DNA of 64,000 nucleotides from Cadophora sp. MPI-SDFR-AT-0126 (GCA_020747065.1 JAGMVK010000013.1:310001-374000); one strand, 5' to 3'; shown: positions 47,133 through 60,075, numbered from the stretch's first letter. A program made the numbers and translations. The notes: generated by a model not told the origin, from the sequence alone.

Positions 47133-50100
47133 ATGCCTCAAAGTGCTGTGAGGCCTGAGGATGCTCGTGCAAGTGCCATTGCCATTGCGGCGCAAGAATT
47201 GCGGGAGCAGCACCAGCAGCAGGAATCCGATCCCACGCAAGACCAGCAGTTCCAGAACCAAACATCGACCATATCCGCCATCTCAGTCTCGTCCGTTATA
47301 CTCATAGCTCTGTTCATCCGCCAGGCTTTCGATACGTCGACCCTTCAGCGGACTCTAGAGCTTTTCTTCCGGCAATACTGCATGAACGCGACCACCTTTT
47401 ACTGCGGTCTGATCGATTGGGTTTTCGGCCATGTTCATTTGATCATGTTGATCCTACAGTCCACTGCGACGTTCTCTGCGTTCGCATGGTGGGTTACCCC
47501 AGATGCTGCTTGAGGCTTCTCACTGATATTTCTGCAAAGGCTTCTCTACCGTGCTTACAGAACCCTTCGGACACCGGTTTCCAACCTCATTGATACCCTC
47601 GGTGTCGAAGTCCCGGATCCTCCTGAGGTGACTCTCGCAGGTCTCAAGTCGAACGCATGCACACTTCACTGGAAGAAGCCGGGACCTGGAACACACAAAG
47701 CGGTTGCTAAGTACTTGATTCAAGTCAACGGAGTGAACGGTAAGGCAGGAGTGGATACAAAAGATGCAAGAAAGTGGCTGACAAGGTGTAGTGGGCGAAT
47801 CATTGCGGTCGGAAACTGTAATTGAAGTGACTGGGTTGAAGCCGGGTCATTTCTATAATGTTCGAGTTATTGCAGTGGGCGCAAACCATTTCCAGGCTGG
47901 AAGCAAGGTTTTAAGATTAAGCACATTGTGCAAAGATGGACGACCTCAACAGGGACATAGCGGGCCACCGTCGAATCAAGATGGCAATGAGCAGGATAGC
48001 GACGGCGATAGTGAGCCCCAAGTCGGACGGGGCCATGGAGTTGAGATTCAAGCCGCCACTCTTCCAGAATCTGCGCAGATTTCAATGGTTCGTGAAAATA
48101 GCGGTGGGCATTCTGGAGGTGGAGGCCAGGCTGGTCAAAGGAGGAATACTGGAGGCCGAAAACATTCGCCCTCTACTGCTGCTGCGGATCAAGCTGCACG
48201 AGAGCGGGCAATTGCACACGCTTCAGATGGAGATGAATCCATGCAGCAATTAACAGAAAAGTTTGAACGCAATCGCAAGCAGACGGAAGAGGCACAGGCA
48301 AGTATTGTAAAGGAAACGGAAGAATATAAGATCCAGTTGTCCGAGTTGTCGAAAGAACGCGATGTGAAGAAGCAGGAAGTGAAGGACAAAGAAGAGCAAA
48401 GTGAAAAGCTCAAGAAAGAGGTCAACAATTCCGAGAGGTTAAATCGGCTTGCTCAAAACAAGAGATCACAAAGAGAAAAGGTCTTGAGGGACAAGAGAGC
48501 GGAAAGGGAGAAAATGAGAGATGATATGGCCCGGTGGAAGAAGGAGATTGAAACTATGAGAAGTGAAAAGGAAACCTGGCGGGCGGAGAAGGAAAAGCTT
48601 GCAAAGTCAAAGGAAGAGGAGCTTGCAGCGATCCAAAAACAGACTGTAGAGCAGCAGCTTACCTTGGAGAGCTTGGAGAAAGAGATCCATGTCCGGGGCC
48701 GTCAAATTCTCGAGCTTGAGGATGAACGCAACAAGCTCCCAGGATCTGAGAACGATGAAGAATCGCAAGCCAGGGATGCGGCGGACAAGAAAGAGGAAGC
48801 GGAGTGGCAAGCAAAAGAGAGGGCACTAGTTTCACGGTTGAATAGCAGCTCTCAACGTCTTCGTGACATTGAGATCATGATAACTCAACAGCAGGCACAT
48901 CTCGCAGCGCTGGAAGCGGCCCATCGGGCTGCCCAGCCTCTGATGTACCACGGCAACTCTTCTGGTGTTGACTTCGACCCTGCTGGTGGCCAAGGCAAAG
49001 CAAAGTCTCGAAGAACTCGAAATCGGAAGAGTCGAACCAACACCATATCTTCACCGATATCTGCTTTTCCTATTGTCGACTCGCAATTTCCAAGCGCCAG
49101 CGTCTATAACAATCTAGGCAACGCTGCATCGCCCTCCTTTGCCCCGCCGCCTTACATCCAGATGAACAATGACACAGGCATGGTCATCCAGGCGGATCAT
49201 ATGAGTGGCATGAGCGAAGATGAGATTCGAATGCTCACTGCGGGAGCCCCTCTGAGCCCAACGGCAACTTCACTGCTGCCATCCAATATTTTCGCTGACG
49301 ATGACCATGATGACAATGATGGTCGTGCACCGCCATTTGGTTCTGCTATGTATGGTAATATTGGCGAGTCGTTGGACAAGGATCCTCAGTCTCCAGACTC
49401 CTCCAGTCGATCAGCCAGCCTCATATCTAGTCCTCACAATTCTTCACACAACCTTGCACTATACGGTGTTGCAAGCCATGACTACGTCAAAGATAGCGAA
49501 CGACGATCAATCAAGTCTCCATTGAGCGGATTTGGAACTATTGGGTCACCAACAACCGAAGCACCAGCATCTAAAGGAGGACTGATGAACCTCTTCACAT
49601 TACCAAGAGCACGCGGCAAGGCTATACAAGAAGATGGGCCCGCACTCGGATCGCTCAAGCATGGCCAAAGTCAATCTTTCCCACGCTCTACTGAAGAACC
49701 GGAATCACTCAATTCTAAGCACCGTCGTATCAGTTTTTCTACTGCAAGTTGGGGCTTTTTCAAAGGCGCTCCAGCAACAGAATCGTCTGTTCAGGGTAAT
49801 GCCCCTGCACCTGCTCGCAATGTAGGTGCGAGGAATCGGCGTGGCTTCCCAATCTTCAGTAACAGTGTGGATGAACCAAACCACCGGTCTGAGCGTGATC
49901 CCAGCAGCCCCCGCCCATTATCGATTGCTTCTTCCGATCTTCCCCGCCCTTCAACAGATAGTGCCCCTTTTGGATGGACTCTTCCTTCCCAAGATGCTAT
50001 CAGCAGGGGCAGTCCACTGGGCGCAAACTGGTCCGTACATCATGTTGCCCCTCAAACGTGGTCAAGAAACCCTTCCAGGCGACCGAGTATTCAACATGGT

Positions 50101-50922
50101 TCATCATCTGCTTTAACAACAGGTATTGCTAGTGACGACGATGAATTCCTTCCCTCTTCGGAATCTTTCGCTGGTCAAGCAAGCCCTCCACCTGTCGGGG
50201 TCATTGGTACTCGTCCGGTGTCATCCCATAAGCCACCTACCCCTAAGCTGAATCCGGCTGCCCCAGCCTTTTCGCAAAGGTTCGGGTTACCTTTCACATC
50301 CAAAGTCGACAAGGGAAAGGGGAAGGCGAAACCAGACAACGTTCCCACATCGCCTGATAATCCTCCATCTCGCGATGGCACTACTCTCTCATCGCCTGCT
50401 GCTTCAAGAAAGTCCCGCGACGCTCATTCGATACGTACACAAAACAGCATGGCCGAATCCCACGAGAGCTTGGACAGAGCTGCGAGCAATACAACTTCAG
50501 AGTTTCCATCTGGATCAAGCGCCAAGGAAAAGGACGGTAACGCTCTTGGTCGGCTGTTACGCAAGGGAAGCTCCAGCAAATTCAGCATCGCTTCATTCCG
50601 TAGCAAGGAGAATGGCCTATTCAGTGGCAAGAAAGGTGTTAGCAGCACCCCAAACTCCGAGCGCGGCTTTGGTGAGCACCGGGATAGCAGCATGGACGAG
50701 TTTGGAGAAGATGCTGGACTGGGCAGAAGCGTGGACAGCGTTACCAGCAGCCCTATGATTGGAAGTACGGGGTCTGGCGAATGGAAAGGGAAAGAGAAGG
50801 AAGCAAGTACTCCGAGGGAAAGTCGGATGAATTGGTTTGGTCTTAAAAAGGGCAAAGGTAGAGAGAGCTCCGAAGTCGAGCGGGGTGAGGCCGAATTGAC
50901 AGGAAATGAAGCGCAGGCCTAA
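47133..50922 (+). CDS. Membrane-anchored FN3 and coiled-coil protein
   Basis: Three exons, 47133-47488, 47540-47739 and 47792-50922, give 1228 residues. Near the N-terminus lie two hydrophobic segments (ISAISVSSVILIALFI and LIMLILQSTATFSAFAWLL). A fibronectin type III domain follows at about residues 143-230 (DPPEVTLAGLKSNACTLHWK to FYNVRVIAVG), completed across the second intron. Residues about 335-560 form a long charged coiled coil (for example KNKRSQREKVLRDKRAERE-like heptads). The remaining 670 residues are Ser/Pro-rich disordered sequence with many phospho-site-like motifs, ending in charged repeats. The start is the first ATG of the exon frame; no better upstream ATG is obvious. I recognise it as a conserved fungal architecture without an assigned function; a role as membrane tether or scaffold is inference. 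Confidence 0.75.
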
Positions 50923-51868
50923 CCCTAGCGTCGGCATTTTAGCTACAGATATCCTTCAATTGCAAGAACATCAATGATATAGAGAAAAACAACCAGCAAC
51001 ATCAGTCTTAACATATGCAATGGCAGGGGTGGATTGGTGGTTCATCTTCCAAATACTTTTCAGGTCCCCGATACCAAGTATTGAAAGCGTAAGAATGTAG
51101 TTATATCGTCTTGAGCGCCTGATATCGTCGAACTAGTCGGCGACCAGAGGGGATATCTCCTCTCAATGGTACGCTGACTCAGTGGCTATATGTAGCTGCG
51201 TTGGATTGGTCAGGAATTAGGTTTTTCGTAGTAACGCCTAATTCAACGTTCATAGATAGGTCAAGCTGCCTACTTCACATGCTGGTATCGTAAGTTGTTC
51301 TACTAAATGTATGATTGATCCACAAAATGTAAGATTCTCACTTCAAGCTGTCCCGTTCTTTACTCAAATGTATTTATGTCTCTTTTGTTGAAGGATGCAA
51401 TTGCGAGACTGCAGGGTGGCGGCGCATACATTTGTGTAGTATGCAGTTCCCTCACCCACCCTCGGTCGTTCGTTATGTAAGGGCGTCATCAGCCCAGGCC
51501 GTACCTAGCATGTCGGTCGGGGGCAGGAGGAGAATACCGAACAAACGAATGACCAGCCACCAAACCAGAACACGCCTCAACCACAGCAAGCGCTACATCA
51601 CGTTCTTCGTTAATCTGACGGCCGGCTGAGGTATCACGATTGTTCTGGTCACTGCACCTGGCAGGATCTCATCTTCGTGCGAGGAATGCCCCTTACGGCT
51701 GCATCCTACACCCCGTGAGATACTGTGTTGTACCCCAGACTAACAAAGAGGGCTGCGTTGCCTGCTCGGCCTTCAATCACATGTTCGCTCTGGTTTGCTA
51801 ATGAGGGAGATCCGGCTGGACTGGACCGCACAGGATAGGATAGGATAGGACGTCCTGGAGTAGAGATA
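50923..51868. other. Intergenic region with a GGATA tract
   Basis: 3' flank of the FN3 gene and promoter of the second Zn2Cys6 gene. At about 51832-51850 GGATA is repeated nearly four times, 20 bases before the start codon of that gene. No gene is seen. Confidence 0.5.
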
Positions 51869-54323
51869 ATGGCGGATGGAAGGCAGGCAAAAGAACCTCG
51901 GGTGCGACACGCCAAAGTCAAGACCGGGTAAGTGCAGCTAATGAGTGAGTGCAGTGCAGTGAAGCGGAGCACAGTGCACCAGTTCAAGTAAAAATATTGC
52001 AATTTTCAGACAGCAGGAGCGTTTTACTTTATTTATCAGGCCTGTCCGCCATTCAATCCAATACCGGTAGTCCGGATGGTTGGGATGACTTACGGTGTCA
52101 CTATCGAGCTACACTCAGCTCCTTGGGGGACCGGATTGTCCGGACTGGAATGGGAGACGTCCGTACCTCTACATATGGCTCCTGTACTGACGATCAAGTA
52201 GCTGCATCACGTGTCGGAAGAGGAGAGTTAAATGCGACGAGACCCGTCCGTCTTGCAACCGCTGTCTCAAGTATGGTACGCAGTGCTCGGGGTATCCAGC
52301 TGGTCGACAACGAGCGCCCTCGTCGGCGTACGGATCTTTCGCGGCCCAGGCTAGAGCTTTGGTACCGAAAGATGAGTCTAACAGCCCTCCTGCTGCTTCT
52401 CAGGTCCTGATTCAGCCGGGCACCACGCTCTTCGAGACTGATCAGGAACATCGCTATTTCAATCTCTTCGTTGATCGTATCGCCGGCGAGATATGTCCGT
52501 ATTTCGACTCCGATGATTGGAGTCGGATGATCTTGCAGGCGTGTACCGCTGAATCATCTATCAGGCATGTAGCTGGTGCTATCGGAGCATTGGCAAAATG
52601 GTATGAGTACCAACATGCTGGACAGTCTATCGCTGGGCAGATGTCGGATTCAGAAAGGCTGTCTCATCCTGGCTCGTCGACGAGCTCGAAGGGTCCGAAG
52701 AAGAGAACCGCAAGTGACTTGGCGGCCGAGCAATTACTTCAAGATTCGTTAGTTCATCAACAACAGGCATTTGTGCTATATGACAAAGCCCTTAGGAAGA
52801 TGAGAGGAGATATCGCGACGGGGAAGCAGAGTAAAAGGACCACTTTGATTATCTGTATTATTATTACTTGCTTGGAGGCTATTTCTGGCAGACATGAAGT
52901 CGCTGCTGGGCAAGTATACGGCGGACTGAAAGTCATCCAAGAGTGGAAGGCGGAGCAGAAAGAAGCGGAGAAGCATCCGCAAGGCTTCTCATCCCCGGCT
53001 CCAGATGTTGTGGATGATTTCCTCGTGCAGACTTTTGGCCGAATGGAAATCCAGGCCATGTCTGTTTTCGACCCACGGCCCGTCGAAGTTCATGAGGTTC
53101 TGAAAAGTGAAGGAAGGGAGGTCGTGCAGCAGATGCCATCGGTATTCAGTTCTATTGCTCAGGCTAGGATATACCTAGACCTGATCAATCGGCGGCTTAT
53201 GCATTTCAACATGTCGACACGCGAAAGGAGGGTGTGCACGCCATCTACTGAATCACACCCTGTCAGTCGCGGGTCACCATTAAAGAAGCCCGCCGCGTGG
53301 ACTGCAACAGACGGATCGTCACCAAAACCAATACCTTGGATCGATGACAAGAATCCGGAATGCTCACCGGCTTACAATCCCTCGCTCGTGGATGAGCAGA
53401 CATCACTCAACAACGAACTCGCAGCCTGGACCTCGACCTTCAAACCCCTCTTGACTTTCTCTCTCGCGATGGGCAGGCAGGAAGCCATCTCCGCCTTGAC
53501 ACTCACCATCTCAACCATCGCGTCTCAAATTTCCCTCCGCGCCGCTTTCTTCACAAACGAGCTCTCATTCGACGTCTTCCTCCCGGAGTTTCAACAAATC
53601 GTCTCCCAAGCCACCATCCTTCTTGAAACTCAACGCGCTCACGACCTAGCCACCTATTCTCAAGCATCAAAATCCTCATCATCTCATCATGTCACCAACC
53701 CCAACACGCCCAAAGGGGGCCCAATGATGCGCTTCGCCTTCGACATCGGCATCATCCCACCCCTCTACCTCGTCATGATCAAATGTCGCGACAGGCGCCT
53801 CCGCCGCCAAGCTCTTCATCTCCTCAAAGAATATCCAAGACGAGAAGGCGTCTGGGATACCGTTGCTGTCGTGCACCTTGGACGATGGGTTATAGGGCTC
53901 GAAGAGGAGAGCGCGAGGCAGATGAGTATGTCGCTGAGTCCGAAGACAGTGAGTGCTGAAAGTCCGGAGTGTAGTGCGGGGTCAGGGACGGAGACGTTGA
54001 GGGGGAGTAGTGCTGGATCGAGGGCTGGGGACAGGCAGGAAAGTGTGGGGTCGGGGCACGGATCTGGATCTGGATCTGTCTCGGCTTCTAGATATAAGGG
54101 TGCGAACGGAAATGCAAACGGGAATGGAAACAGTATTACACATTTCGAGGGAAATGGAAATTGTGACGAGGGAGGTCTAGGTATTGAGATCCCAGAGGAG
54201 ATTCGAGTCCGTAAGACGTGGATGCGTTTCGACCTCGCGCTTAGGACGGCTTGGATGAATTGTCTGCAGATGGATCATATTACAGGGGAGTTTGTGCCTA
54301 GGACCGAGACCGTTAAGTGGTGA
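51869..54323 (+). CDS. Zn2Cys6 transcription factor with a separate first exon
   Basis: Two exons, 51869-51927 and 52202-54323, give 726 residues. The first exon encodes MADGRQAKEPRVRHAKVKTG and ends at a perfect GTAAGT donor. The second opens at a TAG acceptor and completes Gly before the zinc cluster CITCRKRRVKCDE. Cluster spacing is C-x2-C-x6-C-x6-C-x2-C-x6-C (residues about 21-48). An in-frame TGA just upstream of the cluster shows that the extra exon is required. The rest matches the general pattern of fungal regulators with a helical middle region (for example FNLFVDRIAGEICPYFD and VAGAIGALAKWYEYQ). The C-terminal part has a low-complexity Gly/Ser/Asn insert near residues 610-660. Target genes unknown. 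The intron is long for this window (274 nt). Confidence 0.85.
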
Positions 54324-54852
54324 GGCTATTACCGCAGTAAAAGGCTGCTGCAGATCCGGGGCTTAGAAATTATTTGAGCGGTGAAGATTGGATTGGGCGG
54401 AGTTCTGAAGACATGTCGAAGGGCTGTGGATTTGTGACTTGGGGGAGATATATAATAAGATCTCACAATGCTTCGAAAGGAAGGACGGAACGGACGGTGG
54501 AGGGGAGCAGAGTCTGCGTCGCAAGCGAGCATTTTCGGAGGAAGCTTGGATTTGGTTTCGGTTTTGGGTACGGGCATGGGTGGAGCAGGATGGACAGCTT
54601 TGATTTGGAGTTGGATTCGGGATGGATATTCTTGCCTTTTATAATTGCTGTAGAGTTTTGAGCTACCTATCTACATATTCGGATGCATGTATGTAGATGT
54701 ATGATTGTATGCCTGTTTGATATCGCATATACTAATCACCAAGATATCGAATTCATGAAGATATATGGCCGTCCCGCGCTGCTGGCTGGTAGTGAGTAAG
54801 GGAGAAGGTGTAATGTTCTGTACATCGAGGGGAGATTAAAAGGGGTATGGGA
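54324..54852. other. 3' flank of the Zn2Cys6 gene
   Basis: Downstream sequence of the regulator. Purine-rich and GGATTTGG-like low complexity around 54480-54620. No gene is seen. Confidence 0.45.
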
Positions 54853-55080
54853 CTATATCGCACTGGATGTGCAGAGTCCGGCCTCGGTCAACCCAGTTCT
54901 TTCCCAGCTGGCGGCCATCTCCTTCTCTTCTACCGCGGCATCACTCGCCTTCTCCTTCAGATACATGTTTCTCTCATTCTTTGCCATAGCCTCGTAGCAG
55001 GTAATCTCCGAATAATTTAGCGCATAAACATGTAATGCGCCCACCGCGACACTGAGAGCGGCGCCGCAAAATAATCAATC
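54853..55080 (-). CDS. Possible small membrane protein, 5' end not found
   Basis: The minus-strand frame reads a hydrophobic segment (LFCGAALSVAVGALHVYAL), then YSEITCYEAMAKNERNMYLK and a charged Ala/Glu/Lys stretch ending TEAGLCTSSAI. The order of one membrane segment followed by a charged helix is protein-like, but there is no ATG before the hydrophobic part. The frame is closed upstream by a TGA, so it would have to be a last exon. I do not recognise a family. It may be a chance frame. Confidence 0.22.
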
Positions 55081-56271
55081 CGCCGCCCTTTCTGACGTGA
55101 AAACACCTAGGCGAGCGCGACAGAGTTCAAAACAACAACTTTTCGGGACAAAAAAAATACATATATCTTTGACCCACACATGAAACCTAAATAGTAACAG
55201 TAATTAAAAAGATAAAAAAAAGCGCAAAACTCAATCGGGAGCCCACACTCGGATGCGTGTGAGGTTCCAATCTACAAACCTAATACAATAGGTTTTCCGA
55301 TTGGATCCGCCGTCAGTTGGTGTTCGTATGCGAGCAACACACTTTGACCTGAACCACCCGGGTGGCCGCCCACGGTTGGAGGGAATTTTCTTATTTGATT
55401 ACTTGAAGTGGTTTGGGTTTTGGGAATTTTTGGGTGGTTTAGGGAGCGAGAGAAAGTTGTGCTGTTGCGACAGATCCGTGGCTGGTGATGACGGAACTAC
55501 AATCTCATACACTGAACACAGCTTGTGGCATATCTTATCACCATATCACTGCTTAATTACATATAGCTGTTATCATTGATGCTTCCGACCTTCTTTTTTG
55601 GTATCTTATTTCCCTGCACCGCGTGTAGCGCCAGCTTCTTCAGAAGTCCAGCTAACATGTCAGAAATGATTGGATATTAACATCCGGACGGCCGCATGAT
55701 TCTGCTCGCCTACTGCACGAAATGATCCAGGGGATGTTCAAGGTTCAATGGTTTCGAAACTTGCTATGCGTGCTCTGGTTTTCATGGACAGAATTCCCTG
55801 CATTCCATGCGGTGTTCCCACTGCTCATGTGATGTAAATAATCAGCGAATCAAATGTTAATCTGCGAAAGATGGACAAATACTGAGCATCGTCCATTTCT
55901 TGGAGGTTTTCCGAGCACTAGCAAATGTTTGACCCAGCCTGGGCCATGTCACAATCACATCTTGTGTTGAGGTGTAGTTTGAAGTGGGGATGCTTAAGCG
56001 AGCTGGGTATCAACAAACGACTTGAGCAGAATTGGATCATCATACTCAAAAGTAGGTATCGCATGGTATCACATTTGTTTCCTTCTATAAATATACCGGC
56101 CATGTGCCACCAAGTGCCACCCCAATGCAACTATCGCTCAGCATCAAACCACGTAAAATCAACTTGGCACCATTTCCGAGAAAAACACGACGCGCATCTA
56201 TCAGCCAAGAATCCTGTCAAGTCTAGCCCAGTCATACCCAATCCCATCCTACAAGATACTCAGCGACAGAT
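55081..56271. other. Intergenic region
   Basis: About 1.2 kb with no supported gene. The part at 55150-55230 is A-rich. Open frames at 55301-55579 and 55925-56329 have no recognisable motif; the second overlaps the 3' end of the SAP gene on the other strand. Confidence 0.45.
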
Positions 56272-57943
56272 CTATCGTCTCCATCCACTTCGGCGAGTAG
56301 CAGGTTTCTTGTATGGAACGAAAGTATAACCCAAGTTGACCTCGTCCATCTCCGGCTCTGACTCTGCTTCCGCGTCGGACTCGGGCTCCTCCGCAGCATC
56401 TTCTCTCTTGCTGATCTTGACATCGGTGACATTCTTGTCGAAGAAGGACTTTTCGTCGATCTCGATATCGATGAGACTAAATTACACCTCAATCAGTAAA
56501 GAACGAACAAAGAAACTAAGGAGTAAATCGATGGAGATATAATAATATGTAGATGTGTACTAACTCAAAACATTTCTTCAAATCTCTATCTCCTTTTGCC
56601 GTCTTCTCAAAAACCACGAAATAGCCGGTCTTGTCCGCGCGCACTTCGGTGACAGCAAAGGTTCTGTACTCATGCTTCAGGAAAGCAAGAGCATCGCCTC
56701 GAATCTTCTCTTCATCTTCGCAAGGGAGGAGGTACCCGACATTGATTAGATCTGATTGGACAGAATCTTGCTCAATCAGGTTGAGATTGAGGTCTGGGTT
56801 GGCGACAGCTTCGGGGTCGAGTCGGAGCTTCTTGGAAATGCTGGCTTCGGTCTGTGTCAGAAGGCTAGCAAATGTCAATTTCCATATCAAATAATTCTTA
56901 CCTCCTGGCTTGGTCGCTTGAAAGTCGGTGAAGGAGCGACGTATTTGTCGTAGTTCGTACTTTTAGAACCCTCAAGAGACTTCAAATATGTTGCTCCGGC
57001 TGCTGTCATGAACTTCTTTGGCTGCGGCTCTGGCTCTTGAGCAGGGGTAGAAGCAGCCTTTGCATTTGTACGAGGCTTTCTGGCGCCCTGGGGTGGCGGG
57101 GTTTTGTGGAATGCCGACTCGATGACGGGCATGGGCTCATATGTCTTCTTCAGAGGTAATGCAGAGTCTGCTAGAACATTATTAGTTGCACATGTCTTAA
57201 TGGTGGATGTGGTCTTTGGAGCCGTGGTAGTGGGTCGAGGAATGGACTTCTCAGTTTTGGCGGGCCCAGAGGGGCGAGGAGTGACTGGACTAAAGACTTC
57301 GGCGACCTTTGTAGGCTTCAGGCCGTGAGAATTACTTTGAGGGATAGTCAGTATATTTTCTGCCAAAACACCATAAGGCTAAGCAAACATCCTCATTCAT
57401 TATATAAACTATAAAATACTTACTTGCGAGTATCCTGCATACCACCACCATTGATAACATCCTTCTTGCTTAAGTCCTTCTTAACTTGAGCCTTCGAACC
57501 AGTGCCTTTTGTCCTAGGACCATTCGCGCCAGTAACGACTGAGCCAGCATCCTTCTGAGCTTCCTTGACCTCCTTGACCTCCTTATAGCCAGCAATTCTC
57601 GCAATCTTCAGCTCCATAGCCGCGTCATGCTTCGAATCAGTCTTCTTCAGTACATCGGCAAGCTTTGCCTTCTTCGCCTTCACTATAACTTCGTAGAACG
57701 CGATCTCAGATATCAGAACCGAATTCCAATAGTTGTCGAATTTGTCTGAGATTTTACGTAGGCTTCTTCGTATTTTCCAGTCCGGTCACTGAGCTTTGTG
57801 AAGGTACCGCTTGGTTCGCGCTTATATTTGTCGTCGTCCGCGAGACGTTTCACCAACTTGATTTTGTGACCGTCGTTGTCGAGGCAGCGCCGAGTGCACT
57901 CTTTTTGTAGCTGCAGCTCCGTCCACGTATCGTAACGCTCCAT
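56272..57943 (-). CDS. SAP-domain-like nuclear protein
   Basis: Five exons, 57943-57758, 57704-57443, 57359-56902, 56851-56565 and 56476-56272, give 465 residues with all phases consistent. Residues about 5-40 (YDTWTELQLQKECTRRCLDN, then GHKIKLVKRLADDD) fit a divergent SAP motif that binds DNA or RNA. A Lys/Ala-rich helical segment follows, with a tandem VKEVKE repeat, then a Pro/Thr/Lys-rich disordered region. A conserved-looking C-terminal region contains GYLLPCEDEEKIRGDALAFL and IDIEIDEKSFFDKNVTDVKI and ends in an acidic tail. The second intron uses a GTATGC donor; a stronger GTAAGT 19 nt downstream would break the frame. Nuclear localisation and nucleic-acid binding are inferred from the SAP motif. 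Exact function unknown. Confidence 0.7.
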
Positions 57944-59376
57944 TCTGGAAGTGCGAAGATTGCTATACAGTGGTGGATAGAAGTGGCGGTTGTCTCTGGT
58001 GGGTTGATCGACAGAGGTTGTGGTGGAATGCACGTTGTCGAGAAATATCGAGCTTAGATCGCCTTTGTGAACGGGAGGGCGTCAAGATGATTATTCGTAA
58101 ACGCTCTAGCGAGGAGGCAGTCTATGACGCAAACGTGAATGTGAGTCTGGTTGTGTTTTCAGTATGACCTTGTACAGCCAATTCAAGTAGTTTTGCCCTA
58201 TAGATGTGCGGAAACTCGAACCCAGAACATGAATTGAATTGAAGATATACTTAGCCGAGATCTGACAATAGTAACAACCCCAAAGTCATTTCGAGCAAAA
58301 GTACAAATATATCACCCAACGGCCACGACATCAACTGTTTTACTACAGTAGTCAGAATGCAAAACTAGTAAGCAGGCGAAACATGGTAAGATGTCTCATG
58401 TAACAATGGTGCAATTATGGTTGCTCCTGGGATAACATTTAGCCGTCCTTTTCCTAACGTGTCCAGATCTGACCCAGAATAGCTCAGTTTCTCCTGGTTG
58501 TGATCAATGCAAGAGTGAGATTTACTCAGTAATTGGTATCAAAACTCAACGGTCAATGGAAAGAGAAAGTGCAAGCTATGGCTTGATGGTGTCTAGTGGC
58601 TAGACCGAAGTAAGCTCCCAACTAGAGAGGTGAGATAATGCAATCACCGCACTACCTGTCGAGACAACCAAATTCCCAAGGTCACTTTGGTGTTGTCGTA
58701 GGATATCACAATACTTGGAGACTGAACTCAGAAGCGGTCGCGAAGGAGACCTCGTGACAAGAATCGGCAGATCAAGTGATTAACAGTAAGAAAGACAATT
58801 GAGTAGTGGACAATAATCCCTGGGATCGAGACAAGTTGTTCATAGTCACAACGCTACAGTCATATTCCTCCTCGATTGTTCATATAAGAGATTCTGATGG
58901 AATACCAAGAGCAACAGAGGCTGTTCATTTCTGGGTAGAAAGCTCCGTAAGGGACAAAGGTGATGACTATCACCTCTGAGGCCGCCATATGAACAGTGTA
59001 CGCCGTATTAGCCAGAAGGCAAAATTTCGAACGAGGAAATGAAGACAGACATAAATGAGACAGCATATTAGAGAAAAACAAGCTCTGAGTACGATGATAT
59101 GGAATACATTGCCAACATGATCCAACCGAGAATGAAGAACAAAATGCAATTGCTGAAAGAAAGTGGAAGAGCCTCTTGTAGACTACTTGTCTCACCGTAG
59201 AGAGGCGCTCCTTTCGGGGATCAAGACTTCAAGGATACAACGTTTGGGCGGGAGTCCAGAGATATGGTAAAACACATCATTTGCAGGATATGTATCACTG
59301 CATAATACACCCAGCCAGCCCTCATATTCCCAATGCTTCTCTCCATCAAAATAAATACAATCATTCCCATCCACGT
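57944..59376. other. Intergenic region
   Basis: About 1.4 kb between the SAP gene start and the 3' end of sdhD. The 111-codon minus frame at 58860-59195 has no recognisable motif. No gene is seen. Confidence 0.45.
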
Positions 59377-60075
59377 TTATGCCGTCCAAATCCTCTTCAA
59401 AGCCTCCGTCACACCAACATCATTGGTCTCAAATTCGTAAAATCCAACGCCAGCTAGAACCGTGCCAGCTCTCAATGCCCACCAAGCCAGCTTTCTCGTC
59501 TTGGGCAATCGGTGTGAAGGGATGTAATCGATGATGCAGGCTTCGAAGCCGATGTGCGAATGGAGGAGGATGGTTGCGACGAGGACAGCGTCCAGGGTAG
59601 GGTTCAATGACCCAGAGGCAAATGGAGTAATGGTAAGGGGAACGAGGGCAACGGCTAAAGAACGCTCGAAGGTCCAGTGGTAAGAGCCGTGTGATGGGTT
59701 CGCAGGTGGTACTGGAGCTGGATCATTTGCTAGAAAACGATTAGTGGAGTTGAAGATGTTGACGATTGACCAGCATACCAGTTCCTTGAATGACCTCTGC
59801 AGGGAAGTTAGCAAACAATTTGAGAATTACAAGCAGCTGTACTTACGGGGAAGAGGAGGGAGAATTGCCTTCCTGCCGCTTGCGTGGAAAGCTGCCACTC
59901 TCATCGCAGCCGGTACATCTTTGGCAAAGGCATTCCGTACAACCTTCCTCGAAACAGTCGATGATGGCTTGTTGATGGCGGGGAAGCTGGTGGAGAGCTT
60001 CGTCGAGAATGCGCGCTTTGAAGCAGCAGAAAGACAAGTCTTCTGAAGCATTGCTGGTCTTACAATTGATGCCAT
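59377..60075 (-). CDS. sdhD: Succinate dehydrogenase membrane anchor subunit (CybS)
   Basis: Three exons, 60075-59847, 59796-59779 and 59729-59377, give 199 residues. The subunit anchors complex II in the inner mitochondrial membrane and helps form the ubiquinone and haem sites. The N-terminus is a mitochondrial presequence rich in Arg, Ser and Ala. The mature part starts near NDPAPVPPANPSHGSYHWTF, followed by three transmembrane helices. The conserved motif LLHSHIGFEACIIDYIP carries the His residues and the Asp-Tyr pair of the quinone/haem region, all present. The middle exon is only 18 nt (encoding VIQGT with shared flanking codons) and is needed to keep the frame. It is divergent from mppB across 518 bp. 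Complex II is the target of SDHI fungicides; no resistance change is claimed here. Confidence 0.92.
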
